DNA of 58,851 nucleotides from an uncultured Bacteroidota bacterium (GCA_902560045.1 CACEKJ010000007.1:1-58851); one strand, 5' to 3'; positions 10,038 through 19,326 are shown, counted from the first letter of the stretch. Numbers and translations: made by a program. The notes: generated from the letters alone by a model not told the origin.

Positions 10038-11068
10038 TCTAAAATTTCTAATAACTCTATCTCGAATATCAAAGTAGCATTTGGTGGGATTACACCACCT
10101 GCTCCTCTTGCTCCGTATCCAAGATTACTTGGAATTACAAATGTTCCTTTTTCTCCTACTCTAAGGATTTTTAACGCTTCATCCCAGCCTTTGATTACTC
10201 TGCCTTGACCAACTGAAAATTCAAAAGGTTTGTTTCTTTTGTAAGAGGAATCAAATTCATTTCCATTTATCAATCTTCCAGAGTAGTGTACACTTACTCT
10301 ATCACCATCAATTGGAGTAACTCCATTTGTTGATTCATTGATATTATACTTTAATCCGGAATTAGTAGATGTAAAACCTTCAGAAATTCTATTAATTTCA
10401 TCTTGAATTTTTTGTTGTTGAATCATTAATAATTTCGGCTCCATTTCATTCCATGTTTTTACTGCATCAAACTTTTTTGCCTTAGACCCTATTCTTATAA
10501 TTTTTAATTTTTTAATTATTACATCTTCTTCTGGTCTGTTTGCAATAGCGGTTTTAACATTTGATATTTCATCTTGAATTTCGATTCCCTCAACAACGTG
10601 ACCAAATACTGAATGCTTGAAATCCAGATGTGGAGTCGGCACTTCAGTTATAAAAAATTGACTTCCATTTGTACCTGGACCTGAATTAGCCATCGATAAA
10701 ACTCCAGCTTTGTCGTGTAGTAGACTTTGGTCAAATTCATCTAAAAATTTGTATCCTGGACCACCAGAACCGTTCCCAACTGGATCTCCACCTTGAATCA
10801 TAAAGTTATTTATAACTCTGTGGAAAATAAGACCGTCATAAAATTTTATTCCTTTATATTCTTCTCTGACCTTCGGGTGGTTTCCTTCTGCTAATGCTAC
10901 AAAATTTGCAACTGTTACTGGGGTTTTTTCATATGTTAATTTAACCAGAATAACACCCATTGTTGTGTTAAATTCCGCATATAATCCGTCTTCAAGATCA
11001 TTGTGTGGATTATTACAAGCAAACATAACTGTGCAAGCCATAAAAAATAATATAAATTTTGTTTTCAT
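10034..11068 (-). CDS. Two-domain peptidyl-prolyl isomerase lipoprotein (cyclophilin + FKBP)
   Basis: 344 residues. A lipoprotein signal peptide ends at the cysteine in VMFACNN (about residue 18). A cyclophilin domain follows (about 30-195: FHRVINNFMIQGGDP, GPGTNGSQFFIT), then a helical linker and an FKBP domain (about 240-344: VHYSGRLINGNEFDSS, GYGARGAGGVIPPNATLIFE). Both isomerase types sit in one chain, predicted to be tethered in the periplasm or outer membrane, where it could help fold exported proteins. Such fusions are known in Bacteroidota. It lies just downstream of the nrnA-like gene (4-base gap). Confidence 0.92.
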   Translation of the reverse strand: MKTKFILFFMACTVMFACNNPHNDLEDGLYAEFNTTMGVILVKLTYEKTPVTVANFVALAEGNHPKVREEYKGIKFYDGLIFHRVINNFMIQGGDPVGNGSGGPGYKFLDEFDQSLLHDKAGVLSMANSGPGTNGSQFFITEVPTPHLDFKHSVFGHVVEGIEIQDEISNVKTAIANRPEEDVIIKKLKIIRIGSKAKKFDAVKTWNEMEPKLLMIQQQKIQDEINRISEGFTSTNSGLKYNINESTNGVTPIDGDRVSVHYSGRLINGNEFDSSYKRNKPFEFSVGQGRVIKGWDEALKILRVGEKGTFVIPSNLGYGARGAGGVIPPNATLIFEIELLEILD

Positions 11069-11072
11069 AATG

Positions 11073-12089
11073 TTAAGAGTTAAGAAGTTCTTTATAATTT
11101 TCGATTGATTTTAAAAAGTAATTAATAGTCTCATTTAATCCAAGTTTACTTACTGCTCCAGCAGCGTTTTTATGACCTCCACCGCCAAATACATTTTTAG
11201 AGAATTCATTTACATCAAAATCTCCTCTCGATCTTAATGAAATTCTTATTACGTCGTCTTTAATGTTCTCCATAAAAATAATTGCAAATTTTATATCTTT
11301 TATTGATAAACCATAGTTTACAATTCCTTCAGTGTCACCTTTTTCATAATTAAATTTATCAAGATCTTTTTGAGAAAGTGATATAAAACATGAGTTATAT
11401 CCGTCAATAATATTAATGTTTCCTAAGGCATGACTTAATAATTTTAATCGTTCCGGCTTGTTATTATCATAAATCTTGTTATGTATTTCAAAGTGAGATA
11501 TACCCGTTTTTAACAAACAAGAAACAACTTCGTGCGTCAGATGAGTTGTTGAAGGAAATTTAAATGACCCTGTATCAGTCATTATCCCTGTGTAGAGTGA
11601 CTCAGATATATTTTTATCAATCATATTTTTATCACCAAGATTATCAATAAAATGATAAATCATTTCACAAGTTGAACTCATTTCTGGGTCGGAATACATA
11701 AACTTAGCATAATCAGAAGGGTTTTCATGGTGATCAATCATAATTTTAATTGCTTCTGATTTCTCAACTACTTCTTTCATCTGAGAAATTCTCACTAAAT
11801 TATTAAAATCGAGAGTGAAAATTATATCTGCATTTAGAATCAGGTTGTTAATTTCAGAAACGTCATTATATATGATAATTTTTTTTTCAAAGTCTAACCA
11901 TTCTAAAAACTGTGGATATTTGTTAGGACTTATTATAGAGGCGTTATGACCAAGTTTATCTAGATAAAACTTTAAACCGGTGCAAGATCCAATAGCGTCG
12001 CCATCAGGATTTTTATGAGGTATTATAACAATATCTTTTTTAGAAGATAGTAATTGCTTAATTCTATTATATTGATCAATATTCATCAT
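11073..12089 (-). CDS. DHH/DHHA1 phosphoesterase (NrnA-type oligoribonuclease/pAp phosphatase)
   Basis: 338 residues. The N-terminal DHH domain shows HKNPDGDAIGSCTGL (metal ligands), the aspartate of TLDFNN and DHHENPSDYA; the C-terminal DHHA1 domain ends with FGGGGHKNAAGAV. This matches NrnA, which degrades 2-5 nt RNA and dephosphorylates pAp. Two ATG codons are in tandem at the start. Divergent from ndk, with a 78-base shared upstream region. Confidence 0.88.
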   Translation of the reverse strand: MMNIDQYNRIKQLLSSKKDIVIIPHKNPDGDAIGSCTGLKFYLDKLGHNASIISPNKYPQFLEWLDFEKKIIIYNDVSEINNLILNADIIFTLDFNNLVRISQMKEVVEKSEAIKIMIDHHENPSDYAKFMYSDPEMSSTCEMIYHFIDNLGDKNMIDKNISESLYTGIMTDTGSFKFPSTTHLTHEVVSCLLKTGISHFEIHNKIYDNNKPERLKLLSHALGNINIIDGYNSCFISLSQKDLDKFNYEKGDTEGIVNYGLSIKDIKFAIIFMENIKDDVIRISLRSRGDFDVNEFSKNVFGGGGHKNAAGAVSKLGLNETINYFLKSIENYKELLNS

Positions 12090-12140
12090 CTGCGAAGATA
12101 ATCATTAATCCTCAATGGCAAATAAATTAATAAAAAGTGT

Positions 12141-12148
12141 TATTTTTG
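12141..12148 (+). promoter_or_regulatory. Putative -7 element of the ndk promoter
   Basis: TATTTTTG followed by CACCC fits the Bacteroidota -7 consensus TAnnTTTG and lies 20 bases before the ndk ATG. No clear TTG is seen 18-20 bases upstream, so the -33 half is weak. Confidence 0.5.
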
Positions 12149-12167
12149 CACCCTAAAATATAAGAAC

Positions 12168-12584
12168 ATGAGTAATATCACATTTACAATGCTTAAACCT
12201 GATTCCATTAGAAATAAAAATACAGGGGCAATTATTGATAAAATCATTAAAGCTGGTTTTGTAATTAAAGCAATGAAGTTTACAAGGATGTCAAATGATC
12301 AGGCAAGTAATTTTTATGCAATTCACAAAGAAAGGCCTTTCTTTAACGATTTAATCGAATATATGACTAGTGGTCCAATTGTAGCTGCAATTTTAGAAAA
12401 GGACAATGCTGTAAATGATTTTAGGACTCTTATTGGATCTACTAATCCCGAAGAAGCAGCCGAAGGTACTATCAGAAAACTATTTGCCAAATCAATCAGT
12501 GAAAATGCTATCCATGGAAGTGATAGTAATGAAAATGCAAAAATTGAATGTGATTTCCATTTTTCAGAAAATGAAATATTTTAG
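12168..12584 (+). CDS. ndk: Nucleoside diphosphate kinase
   Basis: 138 residues, normal size. [17 protein letters not shown] contains the conserved Lys of the N-terminal strand, and [15 protein letters not shown] holds the active-site histidine that carries the phosphate between NTPs and NDPs. Monocistronic: it is flanked by opposite-strand genes on both sides, and its TAG interlocks with the stop of the DUF721 gene (TTAG at 12581-12584). Confidence 0.96.
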   Translation: MSNITFTMLKPDSIRNKNTGAIIDKIIKAGFVIKAMKFTRMSNDQASNFYAIHKERPFFNDLIEYMTSGPIVAAILEKDNAVNDFRTLIGSTNPEEAAEGTIRKLFAKSISENAIHGSDSNENAKIECDFHFSENEIF

Positions 12585-12862
12585 ATTAACACAATTCGGT
12601 TAATTATTTCTTTTTCAAATTTTTGATTTATTAGATTCTTAAGTTTTTCCTTTCCGTAGCTTAATTCTTGTTTCAACGCTGGTGAACTTAGTTTTATGTA
12701 AAGAGTCTTATTTTTAAGGTTTATATCTTTAGTGTAGTTTGCGATACCGTTTTCCATAACTTCAAACCAAACTTTTTTAACTTCTAAGTCTAAAAGTCCA
12801 TTTTCTAATTTATTCTCCTTTAAAAAAATATTTATGAGATTTTTAATATCCGTGTTATCCAT
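12581..12862 (-). CDS. DUF721 (DciA-like) protein
   Basis: 93 residues in the DUF721 family, related to the N-terminal part of DciA, a loader of the replicative helicase in many bacteria. The pattern [26 protein letters not shown] near residues 50-75 is the family core. Its overlap with the lipoprotein gene (8 bases) and closeness to recF fit a DNA-replication neighbourhood; the helicase-loading role in this organism is inferred. Confidence 0.78.
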   Translation of the reverse strand: MDNTDIKNLINIFLKENKLENGLLDLEVKKVWFEVMENGIANYTKDINLKNKTLYIKLSSPALKQELSYGKEKLKNLINQKFEKEIINRIVLI

Positions 12863-13271
12863 CTAAATAGTTTTTTGGAGTAAACCTTTTGTATTTATAA
12901 ATATAACCTTCGTTATTTTCAATAAATAAATTTAAGGAATCCAATTTTATAATTTCTTCTTTAAAATTATCGCCTTTTCCATATTCAATAATTTTTCTTC
13001 CATTAGAAATTAAAAGTTTAAAATCGATTTGATGCATTGTAATATTAAAATTTCCATCCATTTTAGGTTTAACTTTTTTTCTAAAACCACTATTTTTTTC
13101 ATTGAATTCAAAATAATCTACTGTATTGCTAAATGGATAATTTTTTAATTCATTTCCCTCTAATGAGACTGAGCTAATCTCCCAATATCCAGCTAGAAGA
13201 TCTATGTTGTTTGTTTTATTGCATGATTGATTTAAAACCAGAATCGCTGTCAAAAAAAATAATTTTTTCAT
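12855..13271 (-). CDS. Small lipoprotein, lipocalin-like
   Basis: 138 residues with a lipoprotein signal (KKLFFLTAILVLNQSCNK, cysteine at about residue 17). After it comes LLAGYWEISSVSLEGNEL, the opening typical of lipocalin-like beta-barrel lipoproteins of Flavobacteria, and strongly beta-prone sequence. Ligand unknown. The gene overlaps recF upstream by four bases and the DUF721 gene downstream by eight. Confidence 0.65.
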   Translation of the reverse strand: MKKLFFLTAILVLNQSCNKTNNIDLLAGYWEISSVSLEGNELKNYPFSNTVDYFEFNEKNSGFRKKVKPKMDGNFNITMHQIDFKLLISNGRKIIEYGKGDNFKEEIIKLDSLNLFIENNEGYIYKYKRFTPKNYLDG

Positions 13272-14347
13272 ATTTCAAATATTTTATACGATTTATTAAC
13301 TTTTTTTATGATTTCTTCTGACCTTTTCTTATTGGTGTCGGAAATAAAAATCTGATTAAAATTATCTTCATTTACAAGATCTATAATTTTTTCAACTCTG
13401 TTATCATCTAATTTGTCAAAAATATCATCCAATAATAATATCGGATTTGTATTTAACCTTGATAAATAATCAAACTGTGCCAGCTTTAAGGCAATTAGAA
13501 AGGTTTTTTGTTGACCTTGACTACCAAATTTTTTAATAGAAAATTCATTTATGGTAAATAAAATATCATCTTTATGAATTCCATTAGTAGTGTATTGGTA
13601 TCTAATATCTTTTTCAAGATTATTTTTTAATAAATCATATAGATTTGACTGATTTTTAATATCTGATTTATATTCTATTTCAACAGATTCTTTTTCGTTA
13701 CTCAATTGCTTGTAACGTTTTTTAAAAATTGGCACAAAATCTTTTAAAAATTCACTCCTTTTGTTAAAAATTATTGACGCGCTGGAAGAAAGACTATTAT
13801 CATATATATCTATTGTTTTTTTTAATTTTTCTGTTTGATTGAAAAACATTTTTAATAATGCATTTCTTTGCTTCAATGTTTTGTTATAATCAATTAGCTT
13901 ACTTAAATATTCTTTATCAATTTGAGAAATTAATCCGTCTATAAATTTTCTTCTGGTTTCACTTCCTTCAATTATCAAATTCCTATCATCGGGAGATATA
14001 ATTACAAGGGGAATAAAACCAATATGATCACTAAATTTTTTATATATTTTATTATTTCTTTTAACCCGTTTCTTTTCACCTCTTTTCATTGAAATAAGAA
14101 TATTTTCGTCCTTTTCATCATAATCATAAATACCAGAAATGAAGAAGAAATCCTCATTGTGTTTTATATTTTGAGAAGGTATTGGATTAAAATAACTTTT
14201 TGTGTAAGAAAGGTGATAAATAGAATCTAATAGATTTGTCTTCCCAACCCCGTTTAAACCAACAAAACATACAATTTTTGTATCAAAATTAAATTTGATG
14301 CTATCAAAATTTTTATAATTGGTTAAGGATAATTCTTTTAGAAACAT
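13268..14347 (-). CDS. recF: DNA replication and repair protein RecF
   Basis: 359 residues from the ATG at 14347 (FLKELSLTNYKNF); an in-frame TTG at 14365 lies upstream but adds residues not expected in RecF. SMC-like ATPase: Walker A GLNGVGKTNLLDSIY (about 30-45), ABC-type signature FGSQGQQKTFLIALKLAQ, Walker B ILLLDDIFDKLD. RecF helps load RecA at single-stranded gaps. It heads the recF-lipoprotein-DUF721 unit and is divergent from the TPR gene. Confidence 0.92.
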   Translation of the reverse strand: MFLKELSLTNYKNFDSIKFNFDTKIVCFVGLNGVGKTNLLDSIYHLSYTKSYFNPIPSQNIKHNEDFFFISGIYDYDEKDENILISMKRGEKKRVKRNNKIYKKFSDHIGFIPLVIISPDDRNLIIEGSETRRKFIDGLISQIDKEYLSKLIDYNKTLKQRNALLKMFFNQTEKLKKTIDIYDNSLSSSASIIFNKRSEFLKDFVPIFKKRYKQLSNEKESVEIEYKSDIKNQSNLYDLLKNNLEKDIRYQYTTNGIHKDDILFTINEFSIKKFGSQGQQKTFLIALKLAQFDYLSRLNTNPILLLDDIFDKLDDNRVEKIIDLVNEDNFNQIFISDTNKKRSEEIIKKVNKSYKIFEI

Positions 14348-14434
14348 AGAGGAGTGAAAATACAAAGACTTTATAAGTATCTTATAAAACCAAAAATAAC
14401 AAATAAATTATCCAATTTTTAATAATAAAAATTT

Positions 14435-14442
14435 TATTTTTA
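14435..14442 (+). promoter_or_regulatory. Possible -7 element upstream of the TPR/ribH unit
   Basis: TATTTTTA followed by CGCCC resembles the ndk element (TATTTTTG followed by CACCC) and lies 18 bases before the ATG at 14460. It ends in A instead of G and lacks an evident TTG 19 bases upstream, so it is tentative. Confidence 0.35.
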
Positions 14443-14459
14443 CGCCCTAAATTAATTTT

Positions 14460-15221
14460 ATGGCAACGTATAAAAAAAGGGGTTTTAAAAATAAGGCTTC
14501 ATCAAATAGGGCAGAGGCTTTGGAGAAGAATTCGGCAACTGCTAATGTATTTAATACACTAGACGAGGGTTCCTCTAAAACTCAACAATGGGTTGAAAAG
14601 AACCAAAATATAATACTATCCTTGGTTGCTGTAATTGCGCTTTCTGTTATTGGTATATACCTGTATTCGAATTTTGTTATCAAGCCAAAAGAACAAAAAG
14701 CATTTAATGAAATGTATTATTCTCAAAAAAAGTTTGACGAAGCTATTTTGATTAATAATGACTCTTTATATAATTTAGTGTTAAACGGAGACGGGACCAA
14801 TTTGGGAATGCTAGATATGATTAATGAGTATGGTGGTACCAATGCTGCAAATTTAGCTGCTTATTATTCTGGAATGATTTATCTTAAGATGAACGACTAT
14901 CAAAATTCAATCAAATATTTATCAGAATTTAACTCTGATGATATGATTTTAGGTTCATTAGCCACTGGATCAATTGGGGATGCATTTGCTGAATTAAACC
15001 AATTTGAAGATGCATATGAATATTATGTTAAAGCTTCAAAAAACAATAATAGTTATACTTCTCCAATATATCTTTTCAAGGCAGGTTTAATTGCTATGAA
15101 ATTAGAAAAATTTAAAAAAGCTGAGGGTTATTTTTCATCAATCAAGTCTGATTATTCTAAAAGTGCTGAGGCCAAAAATATTGATGCCTATATCTCAAAA
15201 GCTAGAGCCTCTTATCAGTAA
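14460..15221 (+). CDS. TPR-containing single-pass membrane protein (YfgM-like)
   Basis: 253 residues. A positively charged, low-complexity N-terminus is followed by one transmembrane helix (IILSLVAVIALSVIGIYLYS, about 50-70) and tetratricopeptide-like repeats (about 110-250: AYYSGMIYLKMNDYQNSIKYL and AGLIAMKLEKFKKAEGYF). This layout matches the YfgM family of inner-membrane TPR proteins associated with secretion and chaperones. The stop is immediately followed by the ribH ATG, so the genes are coupled. Confidence 0.75.
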   Translation: MATYKKRGFKNKASSNRAEALEKNSATANVFNTLDEGSSKTQQWVEKNQNIILSLVAVIALSVIGIYLYSNFVIKPKEQKAFNEMYYSQKKFDEAILINNDSLYNLVLNGDGTNLGMLDMINEYGGTNAANLAAYYSGMIYLKMNDYQNSIKYLSEFNSDDMILGSLATGSIGDAFAELNQFEDAYEYYVKASKNNNSYTSPIYLFKAGLIAMKLEKFKKAEGYFSSIKSDYSKSAEAKNIDAYISKARASYQ

Positions 15222-15698
15222 ATGAAATCTGGAAAAAATATATCATTAAAATTTGATTCCAAGAATCATCCAGATATAAAAAAATATAATATTGGTATCG
15301 TTGTTTCTGAATGGAATAAGGATATCACCAAAAATTTATTGTCAGGTGCAATTGACACGCTTACACAACATGGTGTTCAAAAGGAAAATATTTTTATTCA
15401 ATGGGTACCCGGAAGTTTTGAATTAATTTTTGGATCCAAGGTTTTGTCTGAAAAAGAATTTGATGTTATTATCGCTATTGGTTGTGTAATTAAAGGTGAA
15501 ACCGATCATTATGATTATATATGTAGTTCTGTTTCACAGGGAATAATGCAATTAAATTTGACTAGTTCTATGCCTATAATTTTTTGCATATTGACGGATC
15601 ATAATAAACAACAGTCAATTGATAGATCTGGAGGAAAGTACGGTAATAAAGGAGTTGAATGTGCTTTTGCAGCTCTTCAAATGTTATCTATTAAATAA
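15222..15698 (+). CDS. ribH: 6,7-dimethyl-8-ribityllumazine synthase
   Basis: 158 residues, the usual length of lumazine synthase, which makes the riboflavin precursor from a pyrimidine dione and a butanone phosphate. Landmarks: NIGIVVSEWNKDIT, the substrate-binding WVPGSFEL, and GCVIKGETDHYDYIC with the catalytic histidine. The other rib genes are not in this window. Start ATG abuts the TPR gene. Confidence 0.95.
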   Translation: MKSGKNISLKFDSKNHPDIKKYNIGIVVSEWNKDITKNLLSGAIDTLTQHGVQKENIFIQWVPGSFELIFGSKVLSEKEFDVIIAIGCVIKGETDHYDYICSSVSQGIMQLNLTSSMPIIFCILTDHNKQQSIDRSGGKYGNKGVECAFAALQMLSIK

Positions 15699-15734
15699 GA
15701 TATTTGTTATATTTATTTAAACGCAAAATTTTAA

Positions 15735-16013
15735 ATGGGATTATTTAAATTAAGAAAAAATAAACGCTATAGTTATTCTGGGAGGTTTAACGAAGAAAAA
15801 TTGATCGATGGTTCTACTCATCAAAAGCATCGTAAAATTAAATCGAAATTTGATGAATATCGATCTACAATAGGGGATAATAACAGCTTTAGAGATAAAT
15901 TTAGATTAGCAATCAACGATTATAAAAAAGGTTCTGACTTCTCTGTAAGGAAAAGACTTATTTTAATTTTCACAATATTAACTTCCTTGTTTTTATTATT
16001 TTTTTTCATTTAA
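15735..16013 (+). CDS. Conserved small membrane protein of unknown function
   Basis: 92 residues. A basic soluble part (residues 1-72, rich in Lys, Arg and Tyr) ends in one C-terminal hydrophobic helix (LILIFTILTSLFLLFFFI) that reaches the C-terminus, making it a tail-anchored type protein. Similar small proteins sit between ribH and mutL in other Flavobacteria by my recollection. No function is known to me; it lies 15 bases before mutL in the same direction. Confidence 0.7.
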   Translation: MGLFKLRKNKRYSYSGRFNEEKLIDGSTHQKHRKIKSKFDEYRSTIGDNNSFRDKFRLAINDYKKGSDFSVRKRLILIFTILTSLFLLFFFI

Positions 16014-16028
16014 TAATCTCAAAATTTA

Positions 16029-17825
16029 ATGAAAGATATAATTAATATATTGCCTAAGAATGTTGCAAATCAAATTGCTGCAGGTGAAGTAGTCCAAAGA
16101 CCCGCATCAGTTGTAAAAGAGCTCCTTGAAAATTCTATTGATGCAGGAGCCTCTGAAATCACGATTCAAATTAAAGATGCCGGAAAAACACTTATTCAAA
16201 TTATTGATAATGGTAAAGGCATGTCTAAGAAAGATGCATTATTATGTTTTGAAAGACATACTACATCTAAGATATCAAAAGCAACTGATTTATTTAATAT
16301 CAGTACCAAGGGATTTAGAGGCGAGGCACTTGCCAGTATAGCTGCAGTTTCACATGTAAGTTTGATAACAAAACAGCCAGGTATTGAATTAGGTTCTAAT
16401 ATCGATATTCAGGGTAGTGAAATTAAATCTAGTAGATCCGTTGTTAGTGAGGCAGGAACCACAATTTCTATTAAGAATTTATTTTTTAATATTCCCGCAA
16501 GAAGAAATTTCTTAAAATCTGATAACGTAGAATTTAGGCATATTGCAAATGAATTTTTTAGAGTTTCATTATCACATCCTGAGATTAAATTTATTTTTAT
16601 TAATAATGGTTCTGAAATTTATAATTTGACAAATTCCTCTTTTAAAAAGAGGATAATAAACCTTTTTGGCTCAAAAACACAAGAAAAACTAGTTCCTGTT
16701 TCTGAGGAAACAGAAATTCTAAAAATTAATGGCTTTATTTTTAAACCAGAATATGCTAAAAAAACTAGAGGTGAACAATATTTTTTTGTAAATAACAGGT
16801 ACATAAAGAGCCCTTATCTAAACCACGCTATTAATTCTGCATTTGAAGGTTTGATTGATTTAAAGCATAATCCCTCATATTTTTTAAATCTTGAGGTTGA
16901 TTCTTCAACAATTGATATCAATATTCATCCAACTAAGACTGAAATTAAGTTTGAAGATGAACATTCAATATATGCTATTTTAAGAGCAGCAGTAAAACAC
17001 AGTATTGGTCAATACAGTATCTCACCTGTTTTGGATTTTGAAAGAGACAAATCTCTTGACATTCCTTATAATTATAAAAAGGATAAAACAAATTCTTCTG
17101 TTGGAATTGATATTAATTTAAATTACAACCCCTTTGATCATTCCTCTAAAAGAAAGGATTATGTTAACCTTGATTCTTTTGATAAAAAAATAGAATCCCT
17201 GGAATTTTCATCTGAGAGTAATAATTTTAGTGAAATTGACTTTAAAGAATTAAAAAGTAATATTTCTATTGAATCAACAATTCAGATTGACAAGAAATAT
17301 ATAGTAAATAAAAATAAATCATCTTTAATAATTGTTAATCAACAAAGAGCGCATCAAAGGATTATTTACGAAAAATTTTTGCAATCAATAACTCTTAATA
17401 ATTACGGTTCTCAAAAATTATTGCACCCAGTTGAATTTGATTTTAGTCCAGAAGAAATTTCGGTTCTAAATTCAAATAAAACAATACTGAATCAGTTTGG
17501 ATTAATTTTTAAATCAAAAAATAACCAATTAACTATCTCTTCAATGCCTGCATATGTTGAAATTGAGAATTTAAAAAACTCAATTGAGGATTTAATCTTT
17601 AATCTTCAAAACGAAATACCTAAAAATAGTTTCAGTGAATCTGATTTGATTTCAAAAGTTATGGCAAAAAGCTTATCAATTAAAAACGGAACGATTTTAG
17701 ATTTGAAAGAACAACAATACCTAATGAATGCATTATTTGCCTGTAAAGAATCTATGATTTGCCCTTTTAACAAAAAAACTTATGTTAAGCTTGAATATAG
17801 CCAAATTGATAATATGTTTAAATAA
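16029..17825 (+). CDS. mutL: DNA mismatch repair protein MutL
   Basis: 598 residues. The N-terminal GHKL ATPase shows the classical motifs NQIAAGEVVQRPASVVKEL, the Asp-X-Gly motif in IDNGKGM, and TKGFRGEALASIAAVS; a transducer domain follows (HPTKTEIKFEDE). The C-terminal dimerisation domain begins about residue 400. The site normally read as DQHA(X)2E(X)4E in endonuclease-type MutL appears as NQQRAHQRIIYEKF, so several metal-binding residues are replaced. Stop and the rhomboid start share one base (TAATG). Confidence 0.95.
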   Translation: MKDIINILPKNVANQIAAGEVVQRPASVVKELLENSIDAGASEITIQIKDAGKTLIQIIDNGKGMSKKDALLCFERHTTSKISKATDLFNISTKGFRGEALASIAAVSHVSLITKQPGIELGSNIDIQGSEIKSSRSVVSEAGTTISIKNLFFNIPARRNFLKSDNVEFRHIANEFFRVSLSHPEIKFIFINNGSEIYNLTNSSFKKRIINLFGSKTQEKLVPVSEETEILKINGFIFKPEYAKKTRGEQYFFVNNRYIKSPYLNHAINSAFEGLIDLKHNPSYFLNLEVDSSTIDINIHPTKTEIKFEDEHSIYAILRAAVKHSIGQYSISPVLDFERDKSLDIPYNYKKDKTNSSVGIDINLNYNPFDHSSKRKDYVNLDSFDKKIESLEFSSESNNFSEIDFKELKSNISIESTIQIDKKYIVNKNKSSLIIVNQQRAHQRIIYEKFLQSITLNNYGSQKLLHPVEFDFSPEEISVLNSNKTILNQFGLIFKSKNNQLTISSMPAYVEIENLKNSIEDLIFNLQNEIPKNSFSESDLISKVMAKSLSIKNGTILDLKEQQYLMNALFACKESMICPFNKKTYVKLEYSQIDNMFK

Positions 17826-18577
17826 TGTATAGAGTATCTCCAATTGTTAAACAGCTATTAATTATCAACATTATTTTTTTTGTTGGCTCTACTTTATCTT
17901 TTAATTCAGATTTTATTTATTCTTTATTTGGTTTATACTTCCCTGAAAACCCGCAATTTAAATTTTGGCAGATAATCACTCATATGTTCATGCATGGAAA
18001 TATTCAGCACATTTTATTTAATATGTTTGCATTGTGGATGTTTGGTTCGTCGGTTGAATCAATATTTGGTACAAAGAAATTTTTATTTTTTTATATTACA
18101 TGTGGGTTGGGAGCCGCATTTATACAAATTCTTTTTCTTTATTATGTTTTTTATTCAAATTTAGATTTATTAGTTAGTTCTGGATATGATCAGAGTAGTA
18201 TATTAAATATTTTAGCTGAAGGAAAATATAATACCAGTTGGGAAGGTGTTTTGGGACCAAAAGGACTTTTAGACTTTAATTCATCTTTTTTTTCAAGTAT
18301 GGTTGGAGCATCCGGTGCGATTATGGGGGTGTTGGTAGCATTCGGTATGTTTTTCCCTGACAGCAAATTAATGCTAATATTTTTACCGGTTCCTATTAAA
18401 GCTAAATATTTTATTCCTGGCATTATTCTACTTGATCTTTTTTCAGCAATCACTGGCCAAGCAATATTTAGTCCAAGTAATACTGCTTATGTTGCTCATA
18501 TTGGTGGTGCATTGACAGGATTTTTGATTATGTATTACTGGAAGAAAAATCAATTCACTAAAAACAGATGGTACTAA
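17825..18577 (+). CDS. Rhomboid intramembrane serine protease (intact)
   Basis: 250 residues with about six transmembrane helices. Full rhomboid set: HGNIQHILFNMFALWMFG (the H-x3-N oxyanion residues in helix 2), GASGAIMG with the nucleophilic serine, and HIGGALTGF with the catalytic histidine. Cleaves membrane proteins inside the bilayer; substrates unknown. It forms a tandem pair with the next gene, overlapping it. Confidence 0.92.
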   Translation: MYRVSPIVKQLLIINIIFFVGSTLSFNSDFIYSLFGLYFPENPQFKFWQIITHMFMHGNIQHILFNMFALWMFGSSVESIFGTKKFLFFYITCGLGAAFIQILFLYYVFYSNLDLLVSSGYDQSSILNILAEGKYNTSWEGVLGPKGLLDFNSSFFSSMVGASGAIMGVLVAFGMFFPDSKLMLIFLPVPIKAKYFIPGIILLDLFSAITGQAIFSPSNTAYVAHIGGALTGFLIMYYWKKNQFTKNRWY

Positions 18578-19326
18578 TGGATATATTAGGTAAACTAGGT
18601 ATAGACCTAAAAAAAATAGATTTTTTTCAGAAAGTCATTGGAATCAATATACTTGTTTTTCTTTTTTTTAGATTTTCATATATTTTTAATTATCAAAGTT
18701 CTTTTTTAAAACTCTTCTCATTAGAAAATAATTTTTTTGAAAAACCTTGGTCAATAATTACTTATTCTTTTATTCATCAGGGAATATTTGACTTAATATT
18801 TATGGCTATTTTGTTGATATTCACAACAAATGCTATAAAAAATCTACTTGGTGAAGAACTTCCCAAAAAACTTTTTGCTGTTGGTATTTTAATGGGTGGA
18901 ATATTTTTTCTTTTTTTTAACGATTCAAATGGTTCTTTGATAGGCGCATCTGCAGGAATTTCTTCTTTACTTTTATTCTTACTCCTAATGTCTCCAGATT
19001 TATCTGTAAAGCTTTTTAGATTTAGTATAAAATATAAGTACTTAATGGGACTCATTTTATTCATGGACTTTTTAAAGTTAATATCGCCAGGGGAATACGG
19101 AGTATACTCTCATATTGGGGGATATTTGGCTGGAATGTTTTATTATTTTTCTCTTTATGGTTTTCCAAAACTTAAAGCAAAACCAACTACACGAAAAAGA
19201 TATAAACATACTTATTCTAAACAAAGTAAGGTTGATAAGATCCTTGATAAAATCAGTAAAAGTGGATATGATAGTTTAAATAGCGAGGAAAAAGAATTCC
19301 TTTTTAAACAAGGAGGTAAGAAATGA
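18577..19326 (+). CDS. Second rhomboid-family protein, degenerate helix-2 residues
   Basis: About 249 residues from the ATG at 18577, which shares a base with the preceding TAA; another ATG at 18568 overlaps further and is less likely. Serine (GASAGISSLL) and histidine (YSHIGGYLAG) of the catalytic dyad are present, but the helix-2 stretch reads HQGIFDLIFMAILL, so the H and N of the usual HxxxN are lost. The C-terminal 60 residues are basic and soluble. It may be a slow protease or a partner of the first rhomboid. A 4-base ATGA overlap joins it to the next gene. Confidence 0.85.
   Translation: MDILGKLGIDLKKIDFFQKVIGINILVFLFFRFSYIFNYQSSFLKLFSLENNFFEKPWSIITYSFIHQGIFDLIFMAILLIFTTNAIKNLLGEELPKKLFAVGILMGGIFFLFFNDSNGSLIGASAGISSLLLFLLLMSPDLSVKLFRFSIKYKYLMGLILFMDFLKLISPGEYGVYSHIGGYLAGMFYYFSLYGFPKLKAKPTTRKRYKHTYSKQSKVDKILDKISKSGYDSLNSEEKEFLFKQGGKK

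Noticed and set aside
10029-10049. Hairpin AGAAATT / AATTTCT across the pepD and PPIase stop codons
   Set aside because: Seven base pairs with only one GC pair and no T run; expected by chance in such AT-rich sequence, so I do not call it a terminator.
12585-12604. 6-base hairpin ATTAAC / GTTAAT inside the DUF721 gene end
   Set aside because: Short, AT-rich and without a T run; not a convincing terminator for ndk.
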